Source: Piromyces finnis
Taxonomy: Eukaryota > Neocallimastigomycota > Neocallimastigomycetes > Neocallimastigales > Neocallimastigaceae
Length of the DNA stretch: 64,000 bases
Assembly (NCBI GenBank): GCA_002104945.1
Contig: MCFH01000003.1
Coordinates: 1,364,001-1,428,000, forward strand
Reading direction: 5' to 3'
The position numbers were made by a program, and so were the translations under genes. Below are positions 14,250 through 27,500 of the stretch, piece after piece (within the stretch, counting starts at the first letter, position 1; the number at the start of each line of letters is the position of its first letter). Under the pieces are notes generated by a model. It ran no database searches and was not told the DNA's origin. It worked only from the letters and a program-made list of their open reading frames with translations.

Positions 14250-16373
14250 ATGGAAGACCAAATTAGACAAGCATTTTCACAAGAAAAATTAACAGATGAT
14301 ATAGTAAGACAATTATCAAAATTATGTGAAATATATGAATTATCACCAGAAGAATTAAATGATAACTGGGAAACATATATTATTAAACAAGAAGCTACCG
14401 ATATTAGTATAGAACAAATTGAAGATTTCAAAATTACTGTATTACAAAGATGGGTAGAAGAAGAAAGTAAAAATAAAAAAATAAATACACCTTTCAAGAA
14501 ACAATCTAATACTATGGATATAGACTCTGAAAAAGTTTTCAATGAAAATAGTATTGATAATTTAGATTCTATTATTACAGGAATAACCAAATCAAATAAA
14601 GGAAAATTTCCTTTATTATCACCAAAACGTAATTCAATTAAATCCTCAATTTCAAATACACCTTTCAGCCCAACAAAATATGGAAATATAGAAAAAAAGA
14701 ATGAAATTTCATCACTTACCAAAAAATTCCAAGAAAGAAAAAAAAGAGGAGAATTGGAAGCTGCATTAAATAAAGACATACCAGAACCAACAATTGATTT
14801 TGATATATCAAAAGAAGTTTCTTTAGAATTAATTAATAAGGATCAACAAATTGAATGTTATAGATATATGTTTTCAAAATTGAATGATATTGGAGAAATT
14901 ATGAATAAAAGAATTGATGATATTAGTGAATTAATTTTGAAACATAACAACATTGAATATTTTACACCTCCACAAATAATAAGTTCAGATGAATTTGTTA
15001 CTGCAGGAAGACTTTGTACAGATGATATAGATATTATGGATTCAATAAATACTAAAACAAACGATAGGTCTTATGTTTTAGAAACCAGTCAAAGTACTGG
15101 TTCCGGATATAGAATAAAACTAAACTTTTCACAATTAATAAATGAAGGAAAAGAATATACCATATTCCCAGGTCAAATTGTTGGAGTTAAAGGAACTAAT
15201 TCCACTGGTAATTGTTTAGACGTTACCGAAATTATTGAACCTCCACCACTTCCTATACCAGCCACAAATATTAAAGAACTTTCTCAATACTACGGAAATG
15301 GTAAAGAACAACCTATTTCTGTTTTTGTAGCTTCTGGACCATATACCTGTGAAGATAGTTTAGAATATGAACCTCTGGATGAATTATTTAATAATTATAT
15401 TTTGCCAGAGAAACCAAATGTTTTGATATTGATGGGACCATTTGTTGATGATCGTCATCCATTTATTATGAATGGTGAAACAAAACTTTTACCTGAAGAG
15501 ATTTTCCAAAAGTATATATCCCCACAAATTCAACAATTCTATAAAAGCTCACCTCATTCCACCATTATTCTTATTCCAAGTTTAAATGATCTTCTTTCTG
15601 AGTCCATTTGTTTCCCACAACCACCATTAGATTCTGAAATTACACCTCGAAATGAACAATTTTCTGTTGACGATGAAGCAAGTTATCAACAAAAAATCAT
15701 GGACAATATTCTTAAAAAGCGTAATGCTTTAGGTCTACCAAGTGATTTAGAAAGATTCCACTGTCTCCCAAATCCAGTACAATTTCAAATTAATGATGTC
15801 ATTTTTGCTATCAGCAATAATGATATTATATCCCATATGTATAATGAAGAATTCTATCGTCCAGCTCGTTCCTCTGGATTAGGTTCACCATTTAAAGGTA
15901 GTGTGAAATCCAATCATCGTCCAATGGATAGAATTTCACGATTAACCAGGCATTTACTTCAACAACACAGTCTCTATCCACTCTTTCCATCAGCAATAGA
16001 TGAAGCCAATATTAATTATGAACATGCTAAAGGTTTTTATCTTAATATAAAACCAGATATTTTAATTTTAAATAGTGCTGTTCGACTTTTTGCAAAGAAT
16101 GTTGATGATGTTATTTGTGTTAATCCAGGTCAAGTTGTTCATAAAGTCACTGGTACTTTTTCAAAATTTTATATATACCCAAAGGATCTTACCAGTTATA
16201 TGAAAGAAGTAAAAAAAGAAGAAGAATTAACTAACTTCAAAATGGAAGAAGATGAAGGATTAACCAAGGTAAAAATGGAAGAAGATGATGATCAACATAA
16301 TATGGAAGTTGATCAAATAAATATTTTTAATGATGTTTCAAAGAGATGTCGTGTTGAAATTCGAAGAGTCTAA
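14250..16373 (+). CDS. POLA2: DNA polymerase alpha subunit B (primosome B subunit)
   Basis: Non-catalytic B subunit of the DNA polymerase alpha–primase complex, which tethers the complex and regulates primer synthesis in the nucleus. Single exon, 707 aa, near the yeast homologue (about 705). The N-terminal 80 residues form the small helical domain; residues 85–180 are a Ser/Pro linker with SP/TP sites (LLSPKRNS, TPFSPTKYG) typical of CDK-regulated B subunits. An OB-fold follows (about 265–335: YRIKLNFSQL, FPGQIVGVKGTN). Then comes the inactive calcineurin-like phosphoesterase fold (about 355–600): VFVASGPYTCED, NVLILMGPFVDDRHPFI, STIILIPSLNDLL, HCLPNPVQFQINDVIFAISN. The C-terminus ends CRVEIRRV, the usual terminal beta strand. 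An acidic Lys/Glu insert with two KMEED copies near 650–690 is lineage-specific. The start is the first ATG, behind an A15 tract. It shares strand with the talins but nothing indicates co-regulation. Confidence 0.95.
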   Translation: MEDQIRQAFSQEKLTDDIVRQLSKLCEIYELSPEELNDNWETYIIKQEATDISIEQIEDFKITVLQRWVEEESKNKKINTPFKKQSNTMDIDSEKVFNENSIDNLDSIITGITKSNKGKFPLLSPKRNSIKSSISNTPFSPTKYGNIEKKNEISSLTKKFQERKKRGELEAALNKDIPEPTIDFDISKEVSLELINKDQQIECYRYMFSKLNDIGEIMNKRIDDISELILKHNNIEYFTPPQIISSDEFVTAGRLCTDDIDIMDSINTKTNDRSYVLETSQSTGSGYRIKLNFSQLINEGKEYTIFPGQIVGVKGTNSTGNCLDVTEIIEPPPLPIPATNIKELSQYYGNGKEQPISVFVASGPYTCEDSLEYEPLDELFNNYILPEKPNVLILMGPFVDDRHPFIMNGETKLLPEEIFQKYISPQIQQFYKSSPHSTIILIPSLNDLLSESICFPQPPLDSEITPRNEQFSVDDEASYQQKIMDNILKKRNALGLPSDLERFHCLPNPVQFQINDVIFAISNNDIISHMYNEEFYRPARSSGLGSPFKGSVKSNHRPMDRISRLTRHLLQQHSLYPLFPSAIDEANINYEHAKGFYLNIKPDILILNSAVRLFAKNVDDVICVNPGQVVHKVTGTFSKFYIYPKDLTSYMKEVKKEEELTNFKMEEDEGLTKVKMEEDDDQHNMEVDQINIFNDVSKRCRVEIRRV

Positions 16374-18919
16374 ATTTTTATTTATTTTACTTTTCACCCA
16401 TTAATAATTTATTTTTATAGTGTACTTTTTTTTTTTTTTTTACCTCTTTTTTTAATCACCCTCATATTTAATTATAATTAATTCTTTTTTCTTAAACTTT
16501 TTCAAATCAGATTAATATATATATATATATAATAAAAAAATAAAGATGTAAGTCAGTATATTAATTTATATCATTTATAATGACTTTTTATTGTAAAGCA
16601 TAAATCCTACAATAATACTATTTACTAAATTTTATCTACATCGATCGTCAAATTAATAAAATAATATTTATTTTTAATAAATATATATACTATATTTCTT
16701 ACTACTCTTTTAATTTTTTTAAAAAAAAAAAAAATCTGTTTGAATCTATTATATTTAATAATTTTTATTATTTTTCTTTTCTATCTAAAATTAAACTTTT
16801 TAATATAGTGTAATGAAGAATAGCATAAATGATGGAAAAAAATTCTTTTTTTTTTTTAGTAAAATTCATATTTTAAATTGTTTGTACTTGAGATATAGTT
16901 TTAAGTTCATTGATTTAAACTTAACCACCTTTAAATTTTTTATACCTCATTCTTCCTAACCTTTTTTTTTTAAAAAAAAAAAAGGTATTTCGTTTCAAAA
17001 ATGACCTTTTTAAAGTATAATATTTTTGGTTATTTGTCATTTAGTAATATGTATGAATAAACTTTTTATCTATCTATTTATATCTATATATTGAATTGTT
17101 ATGTCATAGTAATATATATAATTTTTACTAATACTATCGGAAAATGTTATAAAAAGTGTATAATTTATTCATGGTAAACTTTTTTAAAATATATATATAT
17201 ATGTTTTATTATTAATATTTGTTGTTATTTTTTTTTTTTTTTAAAAAGGATTAAATATTGATTCAGTAAAACAAGCATTTTAAAATTTTATACATTCAAC
17301 TATTAGAGTTCTTTTTTTTTTTTTTTTTAACTTTTCTATTAATTGATAAATTCAATTTTTTGCTTTTTATAGCAATGAATTGTATCATCAATTGATAGCA
17401 CTACTTATTTTTCTTATTAAAATTATTAAAAACCATATGCCATTCATAGAATAAAAAGTTTTTTTTTAACTCTTTTTTTTTTTTTATAATTACTTATTTT
17501 ATTCTATCTTTTTTTTATAAAGAAAAAATTTAAAGAATCTAATCTTTTTTTAAAACTCCACCTTTAAAAGATTTAAATGACATTTTAATTATAATACATT
17601 ATATTAATGTAATGTAATAAATAACAATGTAATTGTTAATACATTACAATTAAATTTTTGTATTATTACGAATTATAAGGATTATAAAAAAAAGATGATG
17701 ATGATGAGGAGTGTAATACCATTTTTTGAATATAAATATTTATATGAATCTATTATACTAAAATAGAATTGATATTATATAGTATTAAGATGCTAATATT
17801 AATAATAATGATAGTATTTAAAATAATTAATGATTATTACTATTTCAACAAAATTATTATAACTAAGACTTTTTTAAAGTGTAACATTTTTAAGATTGTT
17901 ATTTACATATATATTCGTTTATATTGTAATATATTTTAATTATTAATCATTTAATATAGTGTATGGATAATAAATCTATAATTTATTCAATTATAATCAA
18001 TAATATATAAATATCCAATCATATTATAGTTGGATTAATTTTCAATATCAATTTTTGTATTCAAATCTTATTTAATATATTACTTCAATTTTTTTATTTA
18101 TACAAAATAATAAATTAAAATATATTATAATTAATTAAAATAATATATTAATAATAATTATAAAAAATATCTAAATCAATCCAAGAAAAAAAAAAAAAAA
18201 AAGGGTGATACAACAACAAAAAAAAATTGTCGTTGAAATAACCGAAGATCAAGAATAAAAAGAAGAAAAAAAAAAAAGATTTTCAATAATAAAAAGGAAA
18301 AGAGTAAAAGTAAAAAGAAATTGAAAGTAGAAGAATAAGAGAGATTCTTTGTTAAAATGGTTTTTTGTTAAATAAAAAAATTATTTATTATAAATGAACA
18401 CTTTTTTATCTGATTTTATTTTTGATGATTTAATTAAATAATAAAAAAAAAATTTTTTTTTTAAATCTATAAATTTTTTATATTAAATTGAATTTTCATA
18501 TAAAAAGAAAAGAATTTCTTTCTTTTAATTGAAAAATTAACTTTTAAATTCTTTTAAACACTTTAGCTATTTTTTTAAAGAAAAAAAAAAAAAGTATTAT
18601 TATAAGCAATTATAATAATATACCTAAAAACTAAACAAAAAAACAAAACAAACAAAAAACAAAAAACAAAAAAACTAAAAAGAAACTTTTTTTTTATTCA
18701 TTCAAAGAAGAAGAAAAAAAAAGTAAAAAAAAAAGAAAAAATAAAATAAAATAAAAAATATACAATAAAACATACAAAATTATAAAACAAAAATACAATT
18801 TAAACAAAACAAACAAAAAAAAGAAACCCATATAATTAGTAATACGATTATAGAGTTTTATATTAATAATAAATTATAAAAAAATAAAATTATAAAAATC
18901 TCAATAAAAAACATTCGCA
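16374..18919. other. Intergenic region, no gene recognised
   Basis: 2.5 kb of A/T sequence with many T8–T18 runs, AT dinucleotide tracts and small palindromes (for example several TGTAAT/ATTACA repeats at 17600–17650). The last 300 bases (about 18600–18919) become A- and CAAA-rich, like a 5' leader for the next gene. Confidence 0.6.
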
Positions 18920-20597
18920 ATGACTACTCAAGTTATGAACTGTAAATTTTAATAATATATTTAATAGAGATAATGCTATTTAAAATCAATACTAAAACAC
19001 TTTTTTTTTTTTTATAATATATTTTGATATATATATGTATTTATAGCACAATACGATTTATTAAAGGTAGATAACTTTTTTTATTTTTTAAAAAAGAGTT
19101 TAACATTTTAGAAATTATAAAATAATAAAATTACTAAAATTATAATATTATCTATTTTATTAGGAAGAAGATATTTCCTACAATGCCTGGAATCAATTCA
19201 CTCAATTAAAAGATTCTCAAACTAAAGTAAAACCAACTTACAGAGTTGTTCACAATGAAGTTGAAGAGGAATATGTATGCAATAACAATATACGTTTAAT
19301 GTTTTAATCAAATGAATAATAAATGAATTATTTTTATATTAATAAATTACTTTTTTGTAATATTGATTTACTTTTGTTTTAAAGGATGAAGAAACTTTAG
19401 TTGGTAGTGCCTGGTGTAAATTCTGTGAAATTAAGGAACATGTTCAAAAGAAACCAGAATACAAGATAGTTTCTAAAGAAGAAGTAATTATTAATTAGAA
19501 TGATATATTTAATAAACAACTTTGTTTTTATATTATAAATGAATTAAAATAATAATCGAATTAATATATATACCTTCATATCATTAAAAAGGAAATTCAA
19601 GAAGAAATTGATGGTGCTTGGAAAGCATTTATTGAAGATAAAGAAAAAAATGCTACTAAAAAAACCGAATATATTAAAGTTTCCGAAGAAAAGGATGATA
19701 CAGAAGAAGAAACCGTTATTGATGGTGCTTGGAAAGAATTTATTGATATTAAAAGTGTTCCAACTAAAAAGACTGAATATATTAAAATCACCGAAGATGA
19801 CTTTGATAATGAAGAAGAAACTAATCAAGAAGAATTTGAAGGTTCCGCTTGGAATAATTTCAAAACCATTGAATCTGAAGAAAAATCCATCAAAAAACAA
19901 CAAAATGTAAATAAGATATATAATTTAAACTGACATAATTTTGAAACTTATTAAAATAATTACTTTTTTTTTTATTGCTAATATCAATATATGCATTTTA
20001 TTATTATCATAAAATACAATTAAATTTAAAAAGGCTTATGAAAGTCCAAAGAAGGCTCAAAGAGTAAAGATTCATTTAGCTGATTGTGCTTGGAACGAAT
20101 TTGTTACTTCAGATAGAGGTTTATTTGAAAAATATGAAAAGTATTTAGAAAGAGTAGAAGATGATATTATTGTCTTAGATGAAACCTTTGCTGAAGAAGA
20201 ATCCGCTGATTCTGGTGCTTCTATTATTAATGAAGGTGAAACTATTGTTATTTCTGATTCCTTTATGAAAGAAATTGAAAACAAAAATGAAGTTGAAGAA
20301 GTTAAACCATCTAAAGAAGTTAAGGTTGATGAAGAAGTTAAGGAAGAAGTTAAACCAACAGAAGAAGTTAAGGCTGTTGAAGAAGCCAAGGAAGAAGTTA
20401 AACCAACAGAAGAAGTTAAGGTTGCTGAAGAAGCCAAGGAAGAAGTTAAGGTTGCTAAAGAAACCAAGGAAGAAGTTAAATCAGATGAAAAGCCATTAAA
20501 GAAGAAGGGAAAATTATCAAAATTCATGAAGAAGACTAAAAAGATATTAAAGAAAATCTTTTCTCATAAAAAAAAGGAAAACAAGAGCAAAAATTAA
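18920..20597 (+). CDS. Unrecognised modular protein with six W-x-x-F repeats
   Basis: Not recognised as any family. Exons 18920–18941, 19047–19066 (20 nt), 19164–19274, 19385–19483, 19592–19906 and 20034–20597 join in frame to 376 aa. After a short N-terminus (MTTQVMNS) come six modules of about 33–40 residues, each starting near A-W-x-x-F: AWNQF, AWCKF, AWKAF, AWKEF, AWNNF and AWNEF. In modules 2–4 this is followed by KK-x-EY-[IK]-x-[VI] and an acidic stretch. Exons 3 and 4 each carry one module with phase-0 borders, exon 5 carries three, and the last exon carries the sixth. A repetitive Glu/Lys/Val segment follows (EEVKPTEEVK-type decapeptides, about residues 285–345), then a strongly basic amphipathic tail (KLSKFMKKTKKILKKIF). 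There is no signal peptide or membrane segment. The tail suggests binding to acidic membranes or nucleic acid, which is inference. The start is the first ATG after a CAAA-rich leader; the 20-nt exon 2 is needed to keep frame. Confidence 0.8.
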
Positions 20598-21750
20598 ATA
20601 AATGTACATATAAAGTAGGGCAATTCAACGAAAGTTTATCAACAATAACTATATCAAAAAGATGAAGCATTTAGATATTCCAATTTATTATTAAAAATTA
20701 TAAATTGTTATCAAATCGTTAATTTATATTTTATTCTTATACTTTTTTAACTTCAAATATTTTTTTTATATTTTTATTTACAAAAATTTTATATTTATTT
20801 AAATTAAATTATTAACTTTCGAATATATAATATATAATATTTTATTTATTTGAGAGCTTTTTTTTCTATTTTTTACCATTTTTTTAAATTATGAAAAAAG
20901 GTCACAAAAACATAATACTTTAAAAATATTATATAAAAATAATTTTATATAATAATAGTAAGGTATTTAGAAATGGATATTTATATATGAGATTATCTTT
21001 TATCAAACTATAATAATATATCAAATACCAAAAAAAAAAAAGCAAAGCAAAAAAATCACCATTATAGAAAAAAGATAAATATCATATATTAGATATTCAT
21101 AAAACCATCCCATAGAAAAATTTATATAAAAAAAAAGAAAGAGTGAGTAAATGAAGTAAAAATATAACTATATAAATCAAGTTTAAATATAAACGAAGCT
21201 AAAGTCTGAAACTCTAGTGAATGAAAGTGAAGTTATTATTATTATTTTTTTAATGAAAAAATAATAATTATGGATTAAAAAATAACAAAAAGCAAAAAGA
21301 ATAGTAACACAATGTTCAAACTTTTTAAAATAGAAGCTCAAGAATTTTGATAATTTTGTTATTTATAAGAAAGTAAGGAAAACAGCTCCACTATCGCTTT
21401 TATCTCAACTCTCTCTTTTTTTTATATAAAATATATCCAGTATTTTAAACTTTTATATATATATTTATTTTTGTTATAATGATAAATTTTGAACAACAAC
21501 ATAACAACAACGAAATTAAGTAACAATTTATAGTAATATATATTTTCAGGTAAAAAAAAATAGGAAAAAAACAAAAAAAAAAAAAAAAAAAAAAAGCTTT
21601 AAAAAAAAGTAAAAGCTAAAGTGTTAAAAAGATATTTTATTTATCCAAGAAAGCTTTAAAATAAATTGAAATCTAGCTATAGAAAGTTTTTATTTTATTT
21701 TAGGCTTAAATGGAATTTACCAATTTTTAGTATTTAATAAATATTAAAAA

Positions 21751-21785
<35 letters not shown>

Positions 21786-23037
21786 TTCTTTTGTTATCTA
21801 TTTTAGTGTTTTTTTTTTTTTTTTATATTTTTTATCGAATATATTATTTTGAATTTTAATTTATAAAAAACGAGATTTTGAATTTAATATATATATATAT
21901 ATATTTTATATATACAGTTTAAAAAAAGTATATTCATAATATTATCTGTAATAGTTTCAAACTTTTTCATATAAATAAAGAGATGTATTTAATGATAATA
22001 ATAGTAATAATAATAATAGTAAAAAAGTTAATTATTTCTATTTTATATTTTGGTAGGTATGAAATCAAATGAAAAAGAAAAAAGATACAGTTATCAAAAT
22101 GCCAATTGGAGAAATGATTTTGATAACTCTATATCACCATAATTAAAATTATTGAAAATTATAAAGAAGAATAAAAAAAAAAAAAAAGAAATAATAAATA
22201 ACAATTTAATATAGTACAAATACATTTTATTATTATTTTTATTTTTATTTTTAATTAATATTAATTTTATTTCATTAAACAAACAAAAAGAGTAAATACT
22301 TTTTAGAAAGTTTATCAATGTATTTAATTATTAAAGTTGGATTATCCACCATTGTATTAGTAATATAAAATTTGTATTAAATTTTTTTTAATTCCAATGT
22401 AGTGATAGTTGCGGTACAATCACAATTATATAATGTACATACAAAATAAAAATGTATGAAGATTTATATGAAATATCTTTTATAGAGAATAACTAATATG
22501 AAAAAAATAATAAACATCATCATAAAACCAGGTTCTAATCTACCAGATAATGGATTTATTCAATAATAAAAATTAAATATAAAATTAACTAAACAATCAA
22601 TAATTAAAAATTGGGTATATCTATTATTATTTAGTGTATATAAAATCAATATTAATATCAAAAGTTCGTGTCATCCTAACATTTTTCATTCAAATGTTTT
22701 TATTCCCCCTAATTTTTTTGTATATGTTAAATAGAATAGGTGTCAGAGATAGAATTTCTAATGTAATAATGTTAGTATTATTAATGATGATAGTGTAATA
22801 TCTTGATTTTTTTTTTTTTAACAACATCAAATATTTTTAAACTTTTATTATTAATTTAATTAAAATTATAATACATGTTATAAAAAATCAAAATTAAAAA
22901 TCAAAATAAAAATAAAAGAAATAATATGTCTAAATAAACATAAATGAATAAAAATTGGGTATAATGTGTTTTAGTAATTTTAATGAAAGTAAGAAAGCCA
23001 CTATTATACTAAAGTATAATACTTGTATTTGACTTCC
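20598..23037. other. Intergenic region, no gene recognised
   Basis: 2.4 kb of A/T sequence with A-tracts (for example about 22 A at 21573 and about 29 A near 21753), AT repeats and stop-rich frames on both strands. A few slightly less A+T-rich patches (21190–21230, 21360–21415) show no reading frame I could support. Confidence 0.55.
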
Positions 23038-23780
23038 AAATGGGATACCGAGCTAAAGATCAAAATTTTGTCATGGGACAAAATTATGATCTCCATTGGT
23101 TGCGCTGGCCCTCCTGGCCTGTCTTACTGTTTCTTCAGCATTGACGCTCTTGGATGTTGCTTCAAACTTTTTGAACATTGACCATTGCTGGCCAATAGTA
23201 AAAGGCATGATTTTGGTTAGAAGTTCCGCTGTTACCGTCAAGAATGGTGTTCCTTCGTAAGTGCCCCTGATTGAATCTGACACTTGCAAAGTTTTTTCCA
23301 TTCCCTTGAATTGTAATTGATATTATTAAAACTTCTTCCCCCAAGGAGGAATTTAAATATTTTATTGCACACACTAGAATAATCATACACATTAATATTC
23401 ACCGGATTATTAGAACTATTACAATTATTAACTAAATTACTATCTAAATAAGAATTATTATCATCACTATTAATATCATTACTAATATTATTATTACTAT
23501 TGTTATTATTACTATTAATATTATTACTATTTCTATTGATATTAACATTTTCATTATTATTGATAGGACTGTTGAAATTACGTTGACTGAAAAAATTTAA
23601 TAGCTGGACTATTTCCTAGACCTAGCTTTGTTGGATCCAAGTAATGGTGCAAAGTATGAAACTCTGCTGATCACTTAAGTGTAATATCTTGAAGTATCAT
23701 TATCAACAAAAAATCCATTACAGTAACACGTACTAAACTAACTCTAAGATCTTTAACACTCTTTTTTTTTTTTTTTTTTA
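23038..23780 (-). pseudogene. Degenerate higher-G+C coding relic, origin unknown
   Basis: An island much richer in G+C than its surroundings (about half G+C by eye over 23081–23180). On the minus strand, protein-like sequence is split between frames. One frame is open from about 23775 to 23238 except for an in-frame TGA at 23671–23673; it includes LDPTKLGLGNSPAIKFF, an Asn/Ser-rich stretch (about 23400–23580) and KIFKFLLGGRSF. A second frame is open at 23071–23301 and reads GTYEGTPFLTVTAELL and FKKFEATSKSVNAEE. A third, 23162–23392, is also open. The stop and the frame change suggest a decayed gene rather than a live one. It may be a remnant of a mobile element, an integrated foreign sequence or a dead host gene; I do not recognise the family and no intact element ends are visible. 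Confidence 0.5.
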
Positions 23781-24096
23781 AATATATATGTTTAGAATTG
23801 AAAAATATATAATTATTCACTTTATCAAATATTATTCTATTTTCCTGGCTGTCACAAATAATTATTAATTTTAAGGGAATAAGAGTTTTAAATAATCTTT
23901 ATTTTTTTTTATTTATTCATTTTTTATTGTTCTTTATAATTTTAAAAGAAATAGTTATAATAAATACAAGATTATTTTTTTAAATTTTCATAATAAAAGT
24001 AATGGTAGTAATAATACTATGTATAAAATATTATTTATAAATATATAAGTTATATATAGTGTTATTTATAAAAATTACATTTTTATTTTACAATTA

Positions 24097-24128
<32 letters not shown>

Positions 24129-24318
24129 TTAAAATGAATATTAAAACAGATACAACTTTTATTGATATGTAAAATATATATATATTGAAAGTTCAAAATT
24201 TAATAAACAATATTTTATAATATTTATAATATATATAATAATTTATAGTAATGATATATTTATAGTAATAAAATTTCTATTCCAAATGGAATTATCTTAC
24301 TTTTTTTTCCTTTATATT
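23781..24318. other. Intergenic spacer downstream of the six-exon channel gene
   Basis: A/T sequence with no gene recognised. It contains an (AAT)n microsatellite at about 24101–24129 and presumably the 3' UTR of the minus-strand channel gene. Confidence 0.6.
24101..24129. repeat. (AAT)n microsatellite
   Basis: About nine uninterrupted AAT units in the spacer downstream of the channel gene stop. Confidence 0.85.
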
Positions 24319-24540
24319 TTAATTACTTTGCAAATCTAAATATACAGTTCCTCTTTTGCCTTGATTATCTATATTATTGAGTGGTGATTCTGGTATAGCT
24401 GTATTTGGTAAACTTAAATATATATTTTCATCAGATTCATCTTCTACATTATTATTATTATTAACGTCAACTACTAAATTTTCAGATTTTCCTTCTTTTA
24501 ATTCCAGTGGTTTGGATGTTATGTCATTTGTTAGTGGTTT

Positions 24541-24571
<31 letters not shown>

Positions 24572-27500
24572 ATATTAATTACCCTGTTTTCATTATCTTT
24601 GTCTTTATCATTTTCTTGATTTTTATCGTTAATATCAATGACAGCAGATTCATTATTATTGTCTACTGCAATATTTTCTTCAGATCTTTCAATAAGAGAT
24701 TCATCTAAACCATCTGGTATCCATGGGGTGTATAGTTTAGATGTCATATCTGGATGATCATATTCTGCTTCTAAATAGTATTCTGGAATTTGAGGTAATT
24801 CACTTTCAGCAAGACAACTATATTGTGGTGCTTTTCTATTTTTCTGAGCAGTAATATATATATATTCACTGGCACCATAATTATTTTCTGGGTTTCTTAG
24901 AATACTACTATTACTAAATTGAGTATCCTTTTTATGATTCAAGTAATCAAGTTCAGGCATTTTAACAGATTTTTGTGGTACTTGAAGGTAATTATTACTC
25001 TCGTTATCATTCTTGAATTTTTCTGAATTTACTAAACTATCTAATTGGCCTTTAAGATATTGAATCATATCCCTATCTCTAAGATTACTATCAATGGCTT
25101 CTTGCATACAATTCTTTAAATCTTCTTTCGAAAGACTAACTTGAGAAGAAGTACGACGAACGATACAATTATTTTTATCTTTTTCAAGATTTTCATAGGT
25201 TGAGGTTAATAAAGCAGATTTACAATTTGAAAAGTTTTGTCCATCTGTAAATTGATCGATAGGTGTATTTTTATGAATATCGGCAAAAGTATTCTGACAA
25301 TATTTATAGAAAATAATGGTTATAATAACTAATGGTATAAGTGAAGTAGAAATATTTCCATTTTCTTTTATCCAGAACATACCAACTAAAGTTAATTGAG
25401 AAACTAATAAAGCAAATATAATTCTATTAAAGATAAGATTGTAATAAACTCCATTGTTTTCCCATTGCTTTTTTTTTTTTAAAAAAAAATAAATAAATAA
25501 TATAAAATAAATTTATTACGATATAAAATTAGTAAAAATTTATATGTAAAAATTATAATTATTTTTTAAAAAAAAAAAGAATATATTATTTATAAAAATA
25601 AATATAAAAAAATTTTTTTTTTCATTTTTACCTTAACGTTAATATATAAGATATGATTCTTTTGATTGAGATAATTAAAGAAGAAGTAAAGTACACCCGG
25701 TATTAAAATGAAAGAAGAGATACATGAATATACAAGAATAATGGTAAAGATCAATAAAGGCATAGGATAAACTAAACCATAGTTAAGTGGAATAGTTGTA
25801 TGTTCATAATCCCAAATTTGACGTTTTGTTTTAAATATGAATTTTCTTTTTAACCAACCAATAACAATTCCAGCAAGTGCAGCTAAATCATTAGCAGGGG
25901 ATTGAATACGATAAATAATAAATAAAATGAAAAAGTTTGCACCTTTTGGTAATTGTTCACCTAAAAGGGTAATGATAGATTTTGGATCATTGATAGCATT
26001 TTCCAAAACACCCCAAAAAGTTTTCGATAAAGTACAAATGAATAAGACATTGAATAAAATGAAAAGATAATATTTTTTAAGGAAACTTTTTTCTCTCATT
26101 GAAATAGCTTCAAAGTATTCAAATTTTGTCAACAAATAAATAATGGTAGGTACTAAACTAAGTAAAACGTTAATCAATATAGTTGGAAGAAGACTTCTAA
26201 AGAAAACGTCAACAAGTTCATATTGAGTAATTTTTTGTATGAAGTCTCTGAGGAATTCGATTTCTTGTAATTTTTCCAATTCAGTAAAGGCTAAAATAAA
26301 GTGAACTGGTACCATATAAAAAATACACATGAAGAATAAAGCAACGGATATAGCAGTACTCATAGATTGTTTCTTTTCTATTCTATCATGAAGATTTTCC
26401 CATTGTAAATTAGTTGGATTTGGAGCAGCGATCTTGTATACATTTTTTATTTTTTATTGTATTAAATATAGATTATAATAAATATCAAAATGAAATTTAT
26501 TTGAAAAAAAAAATAATGTTATCCCCATCCATGTAGTATCATAAATAAATTTTATGGTTATAAAAAAAATATTATTAATATCTTTATAATGGAAACAATA
26601 TTGAAAAATACAAAATCAAAAAAAAAAAAAAAACTTTATAAAAAGAGTATTATTAATATTTTTAATACTTACACAATACATTGTATTTTTATTATCAGAA
26701 GTATATAAACTAAGTTGAGAGACGATATGTGCAGCTCTAGTATCTTTAAAAGTAACAAAAGCGGTGTAAGCCCTTTTTTTATCATCTTTATTATCTTCTT
26801 TTTCTTTTTCTTCATTTCTTAATTGTTTAATTTGTTTAGTATATTTTTCAATGTTTGCTTCATATGTTGAAATTGAATCTACAAATTTACCATTCAATGG
26901 GAAAAGTGTACCAGTAAAATGACTTGGACGTAATTTTCTTAATTCTTTTTTTCTTTGATATTCAGGATCACTTTCTTCTTCTTTTTGATTACCTCCTGGG
27001 TTAAAAAGATTATTAAGAGCATTAGGGAATTTTTTCAATACTTTTTTTTCAATAAATTTTCGAATAAAATTCTTTTCTTGAGCATTTTTATCAATATTTT
27101 TTTTATAGGCTAAGTAAGCCTTTTCCAAGTTATAAAGATTATTTCTTCTTTTATTGATAGCATTGGTAAGTTTAGCATTTGCTTCATAAATTATATGAAT
27201 ATCGTCAACTTTACCAACCTTTAAATTATTAAACCAATCAATTAAACTATATTTATCTTGAAGATTAGAAGGAATATTTCTAATCATAACTGTCTTTGAT
27301 TGTAATACTTCAGTTTTAATTGCTCTCATTCTAATAAGACCTCCTTTACGAATAGTTTCCTTATAATATTGGGCATAAATTTTATAATTTCTCCAGAGGA
27401 AAAACATAACAACAAAACTAAAGAAATAACAGCATGCTGAGTGGGCAATAAAAACTAAAGAACCGTCTGGAACATTAGCAATAGAAAAAACTTGAATACT

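Noticed and set aside
14198-14779. 193-codon minus-strand frame at the POLA2 5' end
   Set aside because: Antisense shadow of POLA2 with low-complexity composition.
22094-22318. 74-codon minus-strand hydrophobic frame
   Set aside because: Made of poly-A/T-derived Phe, Lys, Asn and Ile codons; typical chance frame in this composition.
22531-22560. Possible tRNA B-box (GGTTCTAATCTACC)
   Set aside because: No matching A-box, anticodon arm or acceptor stem around it.
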